A DNA stretch of 64,000 nt from Bradyrhizobium sp. CCGUVB1N3 (GCF_024199925.1 NZ_JANADR010000002.1:1-64000); one strand, 5' to 3'; shown: positions 39,125 through 47,937, counted from the stretch's first letter. Program-made: numbers and translations. Notes: generated by a model from the sequence alone, not told the origin.

Positions 39125-40098
39125 TCACTTACGCGTTCTCGCATCGCTTGCACGCCTCATTGATCGCGGCGACCAGGTAGGGATGATAGTCTGACGCGTG
39201 CAACCGGCGCATCTGCTTGAGCAATCTTGTCGCCGCGAAGTCGCCGCGCGTGGGGCCGTTCGGTCCATTGCTGATGATCTGCGCGTCGCCGTGCAGGTCT
39301 GGTCGTACTGCGCCGAGAACCAGTTCATCGACCCGCCTAGTTGATTGCAGTCATGCTTGTTAATCGCGGGAGCTTGTGTGGCTCCGCTCTTGCACTCAAT
39401 GACGAAATACCGGAGCGCTCCAACTGCCCACAAGTTGTCGGGCCCCCGGCCAATTTCTTTCTTCGGTTGCTGCGACCCGAAACCCAAGAACAAGCCCAAG
39501 TCGCGCACTGCCGTCTCGAACCTGCCGCTGTTCTCCTCGCCCCATGCGAACGCTTCAGTCAGCGCGTTGACCCACAGAACGAGTTCGTTCTTCTCGAGAA
39601 ACTGCTGCTTCATGAAGGAGACTGCCGTTGCAGCCTGCCCGTCCTTTGGGACATCAAGTTTGCGATAACCAACGCCTTTGATCGGATGGACCATCGCCAT
39701 GTTGGACTGACGGCAGCCAACTGTGTTTCCTGGGCCTTCACCGGGTCCAAGTGCTGAAGGTATTCGGCGCGCTGCTGGAGCAGGTATCCCCGCGCCATCC
39801 TATCCTTTGTCTTGTCGACCACGGCCTGCACCTCCTTTTCCGCGACGTCGAAGCGGGCGAGGCGCGCGGCGTCGAAGGCCTTGCGTACCGCCACCACGGA
39901 CTCGTCCACGTGACTAGGTTCTCCAGCATCAGCGTTAACTACGGCGGAACGGCTGAGTTCGAGCCATTCGTCGCGGGCTTGCAGGCAGTCCTCCATGACA
40001 TTAGCGATTTCGGCAAGCGGCTTGCCTTTTAGTTGCAAGGCGACCTCGCAACCCAATTCCAACTGAGCCCGCGTCGCCGGCGAGAACAAGGCGCGCAT
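39125..40098 (-). pseudogene. C-terminal remnant of a large DEAD/DEAH helicase-type protein with nuclease-like motif
   Basis: Two minus frames join near 39712: RAQLELGCEVALQLKGKPLA, then RLARFDVAEKEVQAVVDKTK, then GYRKLDVPKDGQAATAVSFM, then RGPDNLWAVGALRYFVIECK followed by SGATQAP. The PD...(x)ECK arrangement resembles a PD-(D/E)XK nuclease fold and, with HDCNQLGGSMNWF, the C-terminus of large island helicases. Near 39290 the sequence switches to unrelated coding sequence (ATRLLKQMRRLHASDYHPYL). No helicase motor motifs are left; the 5' part is missing at the IS110 boundary. Confidence 0.55.
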
Positions 40099-40295
40099 CC
40101 TGGCTATGGAGACGGGAGGTCAATCGGGAGCCCATTAGAATGACGACGCAGTGAGGGGGCGTCCACATGGGGTAATCGCGGGAGCGAGCTGCCCTAAAGC
40201 CAATCACGAGTTTTGGAGGGCGACTGTTCCCCGATAGGATGGAAATACGGGCTCACGACTGGACGCCGGGCCCAAGCATCGAATGGAGAACAGCC

Positions 40296-41320
40296 ATGGA
40301 TGAGTATATCGGTCTCGACGTGTCGATGAAAGAGACGGCAGTCTCAATCCGTCGAGCAGGTGAACGGATCTGGCGCGGTAAGTGCGCATCGGATCCCAGT
40401 ATCATCGCCGAACTCATCCGCAAGCGGGCGTCGGCCGCGAAACGAGTGGTGTTCGAGACCGGACCGCTGTCGGTATGGTTCTATCATTCTCTGCGCACTG
40501 AAGGATTGCCGGCGATCTGCATCGATGCGCGCCATGCTAAAGCGGCGCTCGATATGGCGGCGAACAAGACGGACGCGAACGATGCCGATGGTCTGGCGCA
40601 GCTGGCGGAAGTCCGTTTCTTCGCGAGGTCCGCGTGAAGGGATTCGATAGCATGCTGACCCGCACGCTTGTGGCGGCGCGCACGCGGCTTGTCCGAATCG
40701 CCACCGAGCTTTCCAACCAGATCCGCGGGGTCATGAAAACCTTCGGTCTCGTCGTTCCAGCCGGAAAGGGAAGCAGCTTCGAGAAGAACGTCCAGAGCCT
40801 TCTTGCCGATCAAGACGGACTTGCATCGATTGTGCTTCCGCTGTTGGAAGCTTGGCGTGGCATTCGCATCCGCGCGGCCGAACTCGGACGCCAGTTGGTC
40901 CACGACGCGCGACAGAGCCAGGCTTGCCCCATCCTTATGTCCATTCCCGGCATCGGTGTGATCACCGCAACTGCCTTTGCCACGGCCATTGAGGAGCCGG
41001 ACAACTTTAAGAAATCCCGATCTGTCGGCGCATGGATCGGCCTGACGACGCGCCGCTACCAATCCGGAGAAGTCGATTATGACGGTCATATATCCCGGCG
41101 TGGCGATCGCCATTTGCGAGGGCTTCTCTACGAAGCGGCGACGGTCATTTTGACGCGCAGCTCAACCGACAGCACTCTGCGCACGTGGGGTCTGCAGCTC
41201 CGGGAGAGGCTCGGCTTCAAAAGAGCTGCCCTGGCTGTGGCGCGCAAACTGGCGGTTATAATGCATACGATGCTTAAGACCGGCGAGCTCTTCAATCCGA
41301 AGGCCGGAGCCCCCGCATAA
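40296..41320 (+). pseudogene. IS110-family transposase with a single one-base frameshift
   Basis: First part (40296-40637): MDEYIGLDVSMKETAVSIRR, then RVVFETGPLSVWFYHSL and NKTDANDADGLAQLAEV (DEDD catalytic domain). Second part, in frame from about 40622: REVRVKGFDSMLTRTLVAAR, then LMSIPGIGVITATAFATAIE (transposase_20). Between them TTCTTCGCGAGG lacks one base of the expected TTCTTCCGCGAG. Start ATG 40296 with GGAGA nearby. Everything else is intact, so this is a recent inactivation or a sequencing error. Confidence 0.88.
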
Positions 41321-41364
41321 ATCCCGATAGCGCTCAGCTTGACTTTGGCCAATTTTGAACTCGT

Positions 41365-41649
41365 TCATGGGGTACGCGGACCCCTGAACATGGGATCGTT
41401 CTCGACGATTTCATGAGCGCTCGTGAGCATGAGTTTCATGCGCCCCATATTGCCAAAGGTTGTCCAGCGCCCCTTCACGTTCGACCAGTAGAAGAGCTCG
41501 AAGCGATCGGTATCTGGAATGGGGCGCAGCCGTGCGACCGGATTTGAAGTCCGACGGTTGATAACTAAATAACCGCTACGGCTCTTTTCTATGTCGTGAT
41601 GCGTGAACTGAGCAGCAATCTGGGCAAGCGTTGGGTCGGATTTTGCCAT
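41365..41649 (-). CDS. Conserved small hypothetical protein
   Basis: 94 residues from ATG 41649: MAKSDPTLAQIAAQFTHHDI, then EKSRSGYLVINRRTSNPVAR and RFELFYWSNVKGRWTTFGNM. The aromatic-rich middle suggests a small compact beta domain. The frame is open upstream, but this ATG is the first that makes sense. No known function. It lies between two insertion sequences and diverges from the IS701 transposase. Confidence 0.6.
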   Translation of the reverse strand: MAKSDPTLAQIAAQFTHHDIEKSRSGYLVINRRTSNPVARLRPIPDTDRFELFYWSNVKGRWTTFGNMGRMKLMLTSAHEIVENDPMFRGPRTP

Positions 41650-41764
41650 AGCGCTCAATGTGCTCGATCGGTGCCGCGCGGGCCAGAGTGGATCGGTTTG
41701 CCGATTCAATTTGTCGCAGCTGGACGAGGTTGCTGCGATTCAACATGCTGATTCTACCGATGGG

Positions 41765-43144
41765 ATGCAACACGCCCGTCTTCTTCCCCGCTCTTGCGAT
41801 CCGCTGCCGCCGCGTTTTGCGGCCCGGCTTGCAGTCTTCACCGATCTGTTCACGCGTCCTACCTGGCCGAATGTTCTGATGCTGCTCGCCGGCGTTATCC
41901 TGGCGCCCAGCCGGCGCACTGTCACGGCGGCGCTGCGCATCCTCGGGCGAGAGCGCGATCCCGATTTCTGTACTTTCCATCGCGTCCTCAACCGGGCGGC
42001 GTGGTCGTCGCGGGCCGCGGCAGGCCGCCTGCTGCTCCTGCTGATCAAGGTCTTCGTGGCAGACGGCGAGCCAGTGGTGATCGGGCTCGATGACACCATC
42101 GAGCGGCGCTGGGGACCCAAGATCAGCGCCCGCGGCATCTATCGCGACCCGGTGCGCTCCTCCAAGGGGCACTTCGTCAAAGCCAGCGGTCTGCGCTGGC
42201 TTTCCGCCATGTTGCTGGTGCGCGTGCCGTGGGCCGATCGCATCATGGCGCTGCCCTTCCTCACACTGCTCGCCCCCTCCAAACGCTTCTATGACGGCAA
42301 GTCGCGCTCGCCCAAGACGCCGCTCGATTGGGCCCGCCAGGCTGCTTGGCAAATCCATCGTTGGCTGCCCGATCGATATATCGTACTGGTCGCCGACAGC
42401 GCCTTTGCCGCCATCGAGTTCCTTGCCGCTGTCCGCAAGCATGTCTGCATTGTCACCCGCCTGCGCCTCGATGCCAACCTGTTCGAATTTCCCCGACCAA
42501 AGCGCAAAGCTCGTGGCCGCCCTCCAATTCGAGGCAAGCCCCACAAAAAACTCTCTGCCATCCTCAAGGATCGCAACGTGTCCTGGACGCGTTATCGGGT
42601 CAGTCTCTGGTACGGCCGAACCAATCGCACCGTCGAGATCGCAACCGGCACTGCGCTGTGGTATCGCGGCGGTGTTCCGCCGGTGCCGATCCGCTGGCTG
42701 CTCGTCCGCGACCCAACCGGCGAACTCGACCCACAGGCTTTCCTGGCGACCGATCTCAACGCTCATCCCCGCGACATCCTCGCTTGGTTCGTCAGTCGCT
42801 GGCAGGTCGAAGTCACCTTCGAGGAAGTTCGCGCTCACCTCGGTGTCGAGACCCAGCGCCAGTGGTCGGACAAAGCCATTCTGCGCTCCACCCCGATTTT
42901 GCTCGGCCTCTACTCCATCATCACTCTATGGACCCACGACCTCGCCAAGGCACGAAAGCTGAAGCCCAGAACCGCAGCTTGGTATCCAAAAGCCACCCTG
43001 ACCTTTAGCGATGCGATCGCCGCCGTTCGACGCCAAATATGGGCTCATCAGATTTCTTTCATGTCCCGGCCGCGCCGTGACAGCATAGAAATTCCGCGCC
43101 ATATCTGGCACCGGATGGAGAACGCGCTCGCCTACGCCGCATAA
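41765..43144 (+). CDS. IS701-family transposase
   Basis: About 460 residues. DDE residues: VVIGLDDTIERRWGPKISAR (first Asp), IVLVADSAFAAIEFLAA (second Asp) and VEVTFEEVRAHLGVETQRQW (Glu). ATG 41765 is in frame; the frame is open upstream to 41660. A more typical IS701 N-terminus (MLILP...NTPVFFPALAI) starts in another frame at about 41741, so a frameshift may have removed about 15 native residues. Its stop TAA at 43142-43144 is followed in the same frame by the tyrosinase remnant. Confidence 0.85.
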   Translation: MQHARLLPRSCDPLPPRFAARLAVFTDLFTRPTWPNVLMLLAGVILAPSRRTVTAALRILGRERDPDFCTFHRVLNRAAWSSRAAAGRLLLLLIKVFVADGEPVVIGLDDTIERRWGPKISARGIYRDPVRSSKGHFVKASGLRWLSAMLLVRVPWADRIMALPFLTLLAPSKRFYDGKSRSPKTPLDWARQAAWQIHRWLPDRYIVLVADSAFAAIEFLAAVRKHVCIVTRLRLDANLFEFPRPKRKARGRPPIRGKPHKKLSAILKDRNVSWTRYRVSLWYGRTNRTVEIATGTALWYRGGVPPVPIRWLLVRDPTGELDPQAFLATDLNAHPRDILAWFVSRWQVEVTFEEVRAHLGVETQRQWSDKAILRSTPILLGLYSIITLWTHDLAKARKLKPRTAAWYPKATLTFSDAIAAVRRQIWAHQISFMSRPRRDSIEIPRHIWHRMENALAYAA

Positions 43145-43222
43145 ATCGGCCAAAGTCGAGCTAAGGCCAAGACACAACTGCTAAGTGAGGTATTTGGCGA
43201 GAATGCGAGCCCCGGTCGGGAC

Positions 43223-44425
43223 TTGGCCAGCGATACTTGGTTCACATGTCAATCGCATCTCGGGCAGCCGGAAGACTATTTTCTTCCCTGGCATCGGCTT
43301 TATGTCGCCCAGTTTGAGCAAATCATTGCGACCATAACGAACCATCCTGAGTTCACGTTGCCGTATTGGGATTACACTTCGCCAGCGTCTTATGCGATCC
43401 CAGAAGCGTTCCAGGCGAAGAACAAAGATGACCCCACGTTTTCGCCTTTGTTCGTTGCAAACCGCAACGTGGCTGGAGGTCAATTGCGCGCCGCCAATGT
43501 CAATGATGGCGAGCCTCTCAACAAGAACTTCCCAGGCGTCAGGAATTTTCTTGTTTTGCCGGACATGACGGGGGGCGACTATAGCGTGTTCTGTGGGCAG
43601 CTCGATTCCGCTCTACATGGTAACGTGCATGTCTACACGGGCGATGCGTCGAACATGGGCAACGTGCCGACCGCCGCGGGTGATCCGATATTCTGGCTCC
43701 ATCATTGCAACATCGATAGAATTTGGATGGCGTGGAACGAGCAGGGGCACAAGAATCCAACTCAGACGAATGGCCGAAACTGGTCGGACACAAAATTCGT
43801 GTATGTTTCTGGAACTGGAAAGCGAGTCGAGCTCGCGATTGATCAGATATCCAATTCGGCGAAGCTTCCGTACCGGTACGATGAACTGCCCAAGAAAACC
43901 CTAGTTGCGGAAAGCTCCAGAGGGCAGGATCGATTGCTACTCCGTTCAGTTCGCCCCGGTACCGCGCCCGGAAACAGAGCCGGTGTAGTTTCGGGGCCGA
44001 TTGCGCTCGGGCAAACGGCTCAGACAGTCAAACTCGAACCTGCCGAACCCCAAAATCGCCTTATCAATATCGCGCCGAGATTCGAAATCAGGGGCGGGCG
44101 ACGGTTGGTCCTTGTTCTCAACGGTGTTCAGGCGAGTGCAGATCCTCGTACGACTTACGAAGTCTACCTTGACCTTCCAGCTGGAGCCTCCCCAGCCGCT
44201 GCGGATGATCACTACGTCGGGCTTCTGAACTTCTTCGGAGCCTCGAGCGACCAAGGCCACAGCATGCACGGAGGAAAAACTGTGGAGTTTGAGGTTTCCG
44301 CTGTCGTGCAAAAGTTGCGTGGCCGGCTGCAGGAAGAGACGTCGGTTACGTTGGTTCCTGTTGGACAGCCTGCCGCCGATGCTGCGCCTGCTATTGCGGG
44401 AGGAATCGAGTTGCACGATCGCTGA
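43223..44425 (+). pseudogene. Tyrosinase/polyphenol oxidase lacking its N-terminus
   Basis: 400 residues of a bacterial tyrosinase, which oxidises phenols to quinones (melanin). CuA remains are CQSHLGQPEDYFLPWHRLYV, holding two of the three His ligands. CuB is complete: LHGNVHVYTG and GDPIFWLHHCNIDRIWMAW. The C-terminal beta domain follows (VLVLNGVQASADPRTTYEVY). The first roughly 100-150 residues, including the first CuA His, are missing. The frame opens directly after the IS701 stop, and the only start is TTG 43223, so activity is unlikely. Confidence 0.85.
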
Positions 44426-44639
44426 TCGTCAGTACGAGCGCTTCGTGTGCTCGCTCGATTTTCATCCAGCCCGCTTTGAGCGGCGGGATAGCGAATGGCT
44501 TCGTTGATTTTGCTGAGTTTTTGTTTGAATCTGATCGCGTTCGTTGCGCTTCGGCTGGATCCGGGTGCGAAACTGGTGCAGTAGCGCCCGCTCATGCAGT
44601 TGAGCCAGGCTTGACATCTGTAAGGTCTGCATCGCGGGA

Positions 44640-44726
44640 CTTTCCCCACCATGATCATTAAGCGGATCGACTTTACCCTCTCAAGGCTGAAACAGGGGTT
44701 CGATTCCCCGCTAGGGAGCGCCACCC
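44640..44726 (+). other. tRNA-like 3' end, possible integrase attachment site
   Basis: CAGGGGTTCGATTCCCC is a perfect T-arm-like hairpin (44692-44708), followed by CTAGGGAGCGCCA ending in CCA. The distance from T-stem to CCA is about two bases too long for a normal tRNA and I see no D-arm or anticodon arm. It could be a recombined tRNA or tmRNA tail left by the adjacent integrase. The rest of 44426-44812 shows no gene. Confidence 0.35.
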
Positions 44727-44812
44727 GTATCTACGTACTGTTTCGACCTTTGACTTCATTGGATTTTCTCCAAAACCTGCAAATCGGGTCCCAAAGGGTT
44801 GCAGATTTTTGA

Positions 44813-45667
44813 TCACCCCTTGTTCGGTAAGGTCACCATCTTGGCGGCGGCGGCTTGCGCCAGTCGAATCCGGTTCGCCTCCTCAACATAGCGCTGCGCC
44901 TCGGCCAGTGTCTTCCATCCATGCCACGCCATCAGCTCGGGGGCCGTGGCTCCGTTCAACGCATGCCGGACGGCAGATGCCTTGCGTAGCCCGTGTGCCG
45001 CACAACCCGGCAAATTGGCCTCATTGCAGCGCTCGCGGAACCAGTTGCCGAACCCGTTGGCCGTGAACGGCGCGCCTAGTTCGGTCATCAGGAACGTCAT
45101 CCGGTCTTTCGGGTGCAATTCAAGCTCGGTGACCAATGAGGGCAACAGCGGAATGTCGAACGGAACGCCGGTCTTCTGCCGGCGCATCGAGAGTAAGCCC
45201 GCCTTCACATGCTGCCGCCCCATCCGCACCATGTCGCATTTTGCAACGCCGGTTTGCAGCAACAGTTCCAGCGCGAGCCGTGCCTTGGTGCCGCGCGGGT
45301 GCCGGGCCTCATAGGCGGCAATCTCGTCTTCGCTCCACGTATGATGGCCGGTGCTCTTGAGCTTGGCGAGCTTTACCCCTTGCAGCGGATCGGTCTTCAT
45401 CACCCCACGCGCCAGACAGTCATCGACAAAGCCGCGCAGCGCCTTCTTGAAGCCGCGTTGCACGGCCGGGGTCATCTTGCGGACGATGTTTTCGAGCGCC
45501 TGCGCGTGCATCAGCGCCACAGGCTTATCGCCGTGCTCTTTGGCGAATTTCGTCAAGATGCGTCGGCGCGTGTTGCGGGTGGAGTCCGCGATACCATCAG
45601 CAAAGCGATCCGACGCGAGATAGTTCTTCACAGCCGCATCGAGCGATCCGGGTTTGGCCTTGGTCAC
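44813..45667 (-). CDS. Tyrosine recombinase/phage integrase, core and catalytic domains
   Basis: 284 residues from GTG 45667. SAM-like core-binding region: LDAAVKNYLASDRFADGIAD, then STRNTRRRILTKFAKEHGDK. Catalytic domain with Arg in GTKARLALELLLQTG, HGLRKASAVRHALNG (HxxR) and AWHGWKTLAEAQRYVEEANR, which carries the second His/Trp and the nucleophile Tyr. The N-terminal arm-binding part is encoded just upstream in another frame, so the natural protein is about 330 residues. It is next to a tRNA-like end, the typical position for an element integrase. Confidence 0.85.
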   Translation of the reverse strand: MTKAKPGSLDAAVKNYLASDRFADGIADSTRNTRRRILTKFAKEHGDKPVALMHAQALENIVRKMTPAVQRGFKKALRGFVDDCLARGVMKTDPLQGVKLAKLKSTGHHTWSEDEIAAYEARHPRGTKARLALELLLQTGVAKCDMVRMGRQHVKAGLLSMRRQKTGVPFDIPLLPSLVTELELHPKDRMTFLMTELGAPFTANGFGNWFRERCNEANLPGCAAHGLRKASAVRHALNGATAPELMAWHGWKTLAEAQRYVEEANRIRLAQAAAAKMVTLPNKG

Positions 45668-45698
45668 CGGAGCGACGTGGCCGCTGTTCGCCGCAGCT

Positions 45699-45827
45699 TC
45701 ACATGAATTCCGGGGACCACGGCAGGCCGGGGAGCGGAATGTTCTTGCCGCCGCGATGGTAGTAGTGGCGCGGGTGGCCGTGGCGATCGATGAAGGATCG
45801 GCAATATTTCGGATAGCGCCGTTTCAT
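45699..45827 (-). CDS. Integrase N-terminal arm domain, separated by a frameshift
   Basis: 42 codons: MKRRYPKYCRSFIDRHGHPR, then HYYHRGGKNIPLPGLPWSPE, then FM and stop. This is the usual start of this integrase type (R.DrhGk.R.YfRR.g..i.LPGlPwSpeF). Past the TGA the next frame continues EAAANSGHVAPVTKAKPGSL straight into the integrase, so one base is probably missing near 45700. The ATG overlaps the preceding stop as ATGA. Confidence 0.75.
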   Translation of the reverse strand: MKRRYPKYCRSFIDRHGHPRHYYHRGGKNIPLPGLPWSPEFM

Positions 45828-46123
45828 TGGACCTGATCCCACGGGTTGGGTTCGCCCTCGCCCTCGCCGCTAAGGTCGAGCTTGACGCCTTCGGGCGTGA
45901 TGGTCGCATGGGCAACAGCGACCCCGGCCTTGCTGGCCTGCTTCATCGCGCGTTGCAATGTCACCTTGCGGCGGCGTCTCGATTCAGATTGCGGCTTCGG
46001 CTGCGGCTTGACCGTGCGAACGTCCCACGGCTCATCGAACGCGCGCGGATCAATCTCGGGGCCACCGCGCGCGGCGAACTCGCACATGGCGGCCCATGCA
46101 TCATTCGATTTATCGTTTGGCAC
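45824..46123 (-). CDS. Hypothetical protein of the integrase operon
   Basis: 99 residues from GTG 46123: MPNDKSNDAWAAMCEFAARG, then GPEIDPRAFDEPWDVRTVKP, then a basic linker and ATITPEGVKLDLSGEGEGEP. The start overlaps the AbrB-like gene by 14 bases and the stop overlaps the integrase arm by four, so the set is translationally coupled. It may be an excision or regulatory factor by position only. Confidence 0.65.
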   Translation of the reverse strand: MPNDKSNDAWAAMCEFAARGGPEIDPRAFDEPWDVRTVKPQPKPQSESRRRRKVTLQRAMKQASKAGVAVAHATITPEGVKLDLSGEGEGEPNPWDQVQ

Positions 46124-46337
46124 GCTTTCCTCCCTTGCGCCGCATCGGTCTCTCGGGACAAGCGTCCGCTTTCTCGAATTCCAGCCGCACGGAGCCATCG
46201 TCCTGCGGAAGCCAGCGCACAATGTCGCCATCGTCAAAGCCGTGCTGCCGCAGGTAGTCCGGCGGCAGGGCGAGGCGCGCGGTGTAGCGGTTGAGCCGCC
46301 GGATCGTGATGCGCGCCGGTCCTTCATAAACTGTCAT
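46110..46337 (-). CDS. AbrB/SpoVT-like DNA-binding protein
   Basis: 75 residues: MTVYEGPARITIRRLNRYTA, then LALPPDYLRQHGFDDGDIVR and WLPQDDGSVRLEF, ending in a basic tail. The strand-helix-strand order (r.t...ipp.y....G...Gd.v.......) fits swapped-hairpin AbrB proteins, which bind operator DNA as dimers. ATG 46337 has GGAGGAG nine bases upstream; GTG 46355 is the weaker alternative. Possibly the regulator of the integrase operon. There is no toxin gene next to it. Confidence 0.6.
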   Translation of the reverse strand: MTVYEGPARITIRRLNRYTARLALPPDYLRQHGFDDGDIVRWLPQDDGSVRLEFEKADACPERPMRRKGGKRAKR

Positions 46338-46537
46338 TTTGTGTTTCTCCTCCACTGTTTACTTACTTATTATATAAGTCATACATACTGGATGCCCTAA
46401 TGTGCAAGGAAGGGTGTCGAGGTCAAGACAAGCATCCTGACCCAATTTGGGGATTTTTCGTCCGGCCCGGTTTCTGGGGCAGGACGGCGCCATTGGCGGG
46501 GTGGGGCAATGACCCTGTAACGAATTGGAGAAGCCTC
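46338..46537. promoter_or_regulatory. Divergent regulatory region of the integrated element
   Basis: Separates the AbrB/integrase operon (minus) from the coiled-coil gene (plus). It contains an AT-rich stretch around 46356-46392 and a 15-base inverted repeat, ACTTAT-TAT-ATAAGT, at 46365-46379, a candidate operator or promoter overlap. No -35/-10 pair can be assigned confidently. Confidence 0.45.
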
Positions 46538-47215
46538 ATGGGACGCCACCCGATCGGAGATTCCGCGATAAGCGGCGCCGAGCGCATCGCGCTCTGGCGT
46601 AAGCGGCACGCCGAGCCGGCCGCCGCCAAGCCGGCGAGCAGCGACGCGCAGGCCGAGATCGCCCGGCTGCGCGCCGAGATCGCCCGGCTGACGGTTGAGA
46701 ACGCCGCGCTCAAGGCCGCCGCGCACGGCGCGTCCCGGCCCAAGCCCGCAGCACCGGCCGCCGCCAGCCGAGACGACGTAGCAGCCCGCATGCGCGCCGA
46801 CTTCGAGGCCGAGAAGCGCGAACGCGCCAAGTGGGGCGGCCGCCCACGCGTGCGCATCGAGAATGACATCAAGCAATTGTTGACCGGCAGAAGCCTCACC
46901 AATGAGGTGCGGGATAAAATCGTCGATGCCATGCTGCCGCACGTCGCGCAGCAAGCCAATATCGAGCGCGGCATCTCGCGCCGCACCTTCCGCATGGTGC
47001 TTGGTGATCTGCACGGCCCCAAGGGACCGACAGGACTGACCCGGGACGCGTTCGAAGCCTTCAAGAAGCTCGACGTGCCCAAGGATGGCAAGCGCAAGTG
47101 GATGAGCATCGTCATTGCCGACGACAAGGTCCAGACGATGGCCGATGTCGAGCGAAAGCGCCAAGAGCGCAGTGACAGGGCACGTGCGGCCGCCGCGAAG
47201 CGCAAGGCCAAGTGA
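46538..47215 (+). CDS. Coiled-coil protein of unknown function (phage/island type)
   Basis: 225 residues: MGRHPIGDSAISGAERIALW start, then AQAEIARLRAEIARLTVENA (leucine-zipper-like heptads at about 37-60), an Ala/Pro linker, and a basic helical C-terminal half ending RAAAAKRKAK. GGAGAAG lies five bases before the ATG. MGR.PIG...m...ER...... is a start I associate with rhizobial phage or plasmid proteins. DNA binding is plausible from charge and coil but not shown. Confidence 0.65.
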   Translation: MGRHPIGDSAISGAERIALWRKRHAEPAAAKPASSDAQAEIARLRAEIARLTVENAALKAAAHGASRPKPAAPAAASRDDVAARMRADFEAEKRERAKWGGRPRVRIENDIKQLLTGRSLTNEVRDKIVDAMLPHVAQQANIERGISRRTFRMVLGDLHGPKGPTGLTRDAFEAFKKLDVPKDGKRKWMSIVIADDKVQTMADVERKRQERSDRARAAAAKRKAK

Positions 47216-47222
47216 ACGAGTG

Positions 47223-47276
47223 TGTACCACGGTACGCGCTCTCGGGAAATCCGAACTAGGCATGTACCACGGTACA
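47223..47276. repeat. Two copies of a 14-base palindrome (TGTACC-AC-GGTACA/G)
   Basis: Copies at 47223-47236 and 47263-47276, 40 bases apart (about four helical turns), directly after the coiled-coil gene. The geometry suggests a dimeric regulator or recombination protein binding twice on one face. Confidence 0.8.
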
Positions 47277-47454
47277 TACCAGCGCCGCGCGGGGGCCACA
47301 GGTTGGGAGGCTTCACGTCAGTTGCATGACGATAACGATCGCGCACGCCCACAGAAGTAGATAGGCGATAACCGTGATGGGATCGAGGGGCCGCGCTGGG
47401 GCGTGGCGGGGCTACGCGGCGATCGGTGCAACTTATTTATACGGATAATCAGAA

Positions 47455-47480
47455 TCGGTTTACTAGCGCTAGTAAACCGA
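47455..47480. promoter_or_regulatory. Perfect 26-base palindrome
   Basis: 13-base arms TCGGTTTACTAGC and GCTAGTAAACCGA with no spacer, centred on AGC|GCT, in a gene-free gap (47281-47565). No T-run follows, so it is not a typical terminator. It may be an operator, a recombination site or an origin-type site. Confidence 0.85.
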
Positions 47481-47565
47481 CAAGACGGAGTTCGAAGCCG
47501 CCAAAAAGGAAAATCGCATAAGCCGATCCCGATCAGGTCTGCGCGATCGGCAAGGCGCGCGGCAT

Positions 47566-47937
47566 TTAGTTGTCCCCGCCGCTTGGATTCTTCCCTCCGA
47601 GGTCGGCGCGCATCGCCGCAAGCAACTCTCGGAATGCCGCGTCCCTTTCAGAGCGAGGACCGTCATTTGTTTCCACGATTCGTCGGGCGCAGCGCGCCAC
47701 GTCGGGGGAACCAAAAAGATCGCATCGAGTCTGCCAAAGCGCATAGGCTTTGGCCTTTTCGTCAGAGGGCGCGACGGCAGCATCATGTATCGCTTGCAGC
47801 AAGCCGAGGTAGGCTTCGCGCTGCTCCTGATACCATCGATCTTGGATTGAGGCGCGCCGCGTTATCCAATGTGTGACAAGAGAAGCCAACAGCGAGCCAA
47901 TTCCAAGACCCCCGAGCAGTCCCAAGACGATCTGCAT
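47566..47937 (-). CDS. Small membrane-anchored hypothetical protein
   Basis: 123 residues. One N-terminal membrane helix (QIVLGLLGGLGIGSLLASLV) is followed by a charged helical domain: REAYLGLLQAIHDAAVAPSD, then LFGSPDVARCARRIVE and a polar tail. GGAGG ends two bases before the first of two consecutive ATGs and five before the second (47937), which is therefore preferred. No family recognised; probably an inner-membrane protein with a cytoplasmic domain. Confidence 0.6.
   Translation of the reverse strand: MQIVLGLLGGLGIGSLLASLVTHWITRRASIQDRWYQEQREAYLGLLQAIHDAAVAPSDEKAKAYALWQTRCDLFGSPDVARCARRIVETNDGPRSERDAAFRELLAAMRADLGGKNPSGGDN

Noticed and set aside
44640..44726. Functional tRNA gene
   Set aside because: Only a T-arm-like hairpin and a CCA end are present, with wrong spacing and no D or anticodon arm.
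46110..46337. AbrB-like gene as antitoxin of a toxin-antitoxin pair
   Set aside because: The downstream partner has no toxin fold or motif and the operon leads into an integrase; a regulator is simpler.
46397..47352. Two ~300-codon minus-strand frames opposite the coiled-coil gene
   Set aside because: Low-complexity Ala/Arg/Ser translation; the plus-strand gene has a good ribosome-binding site and heptad repeats.
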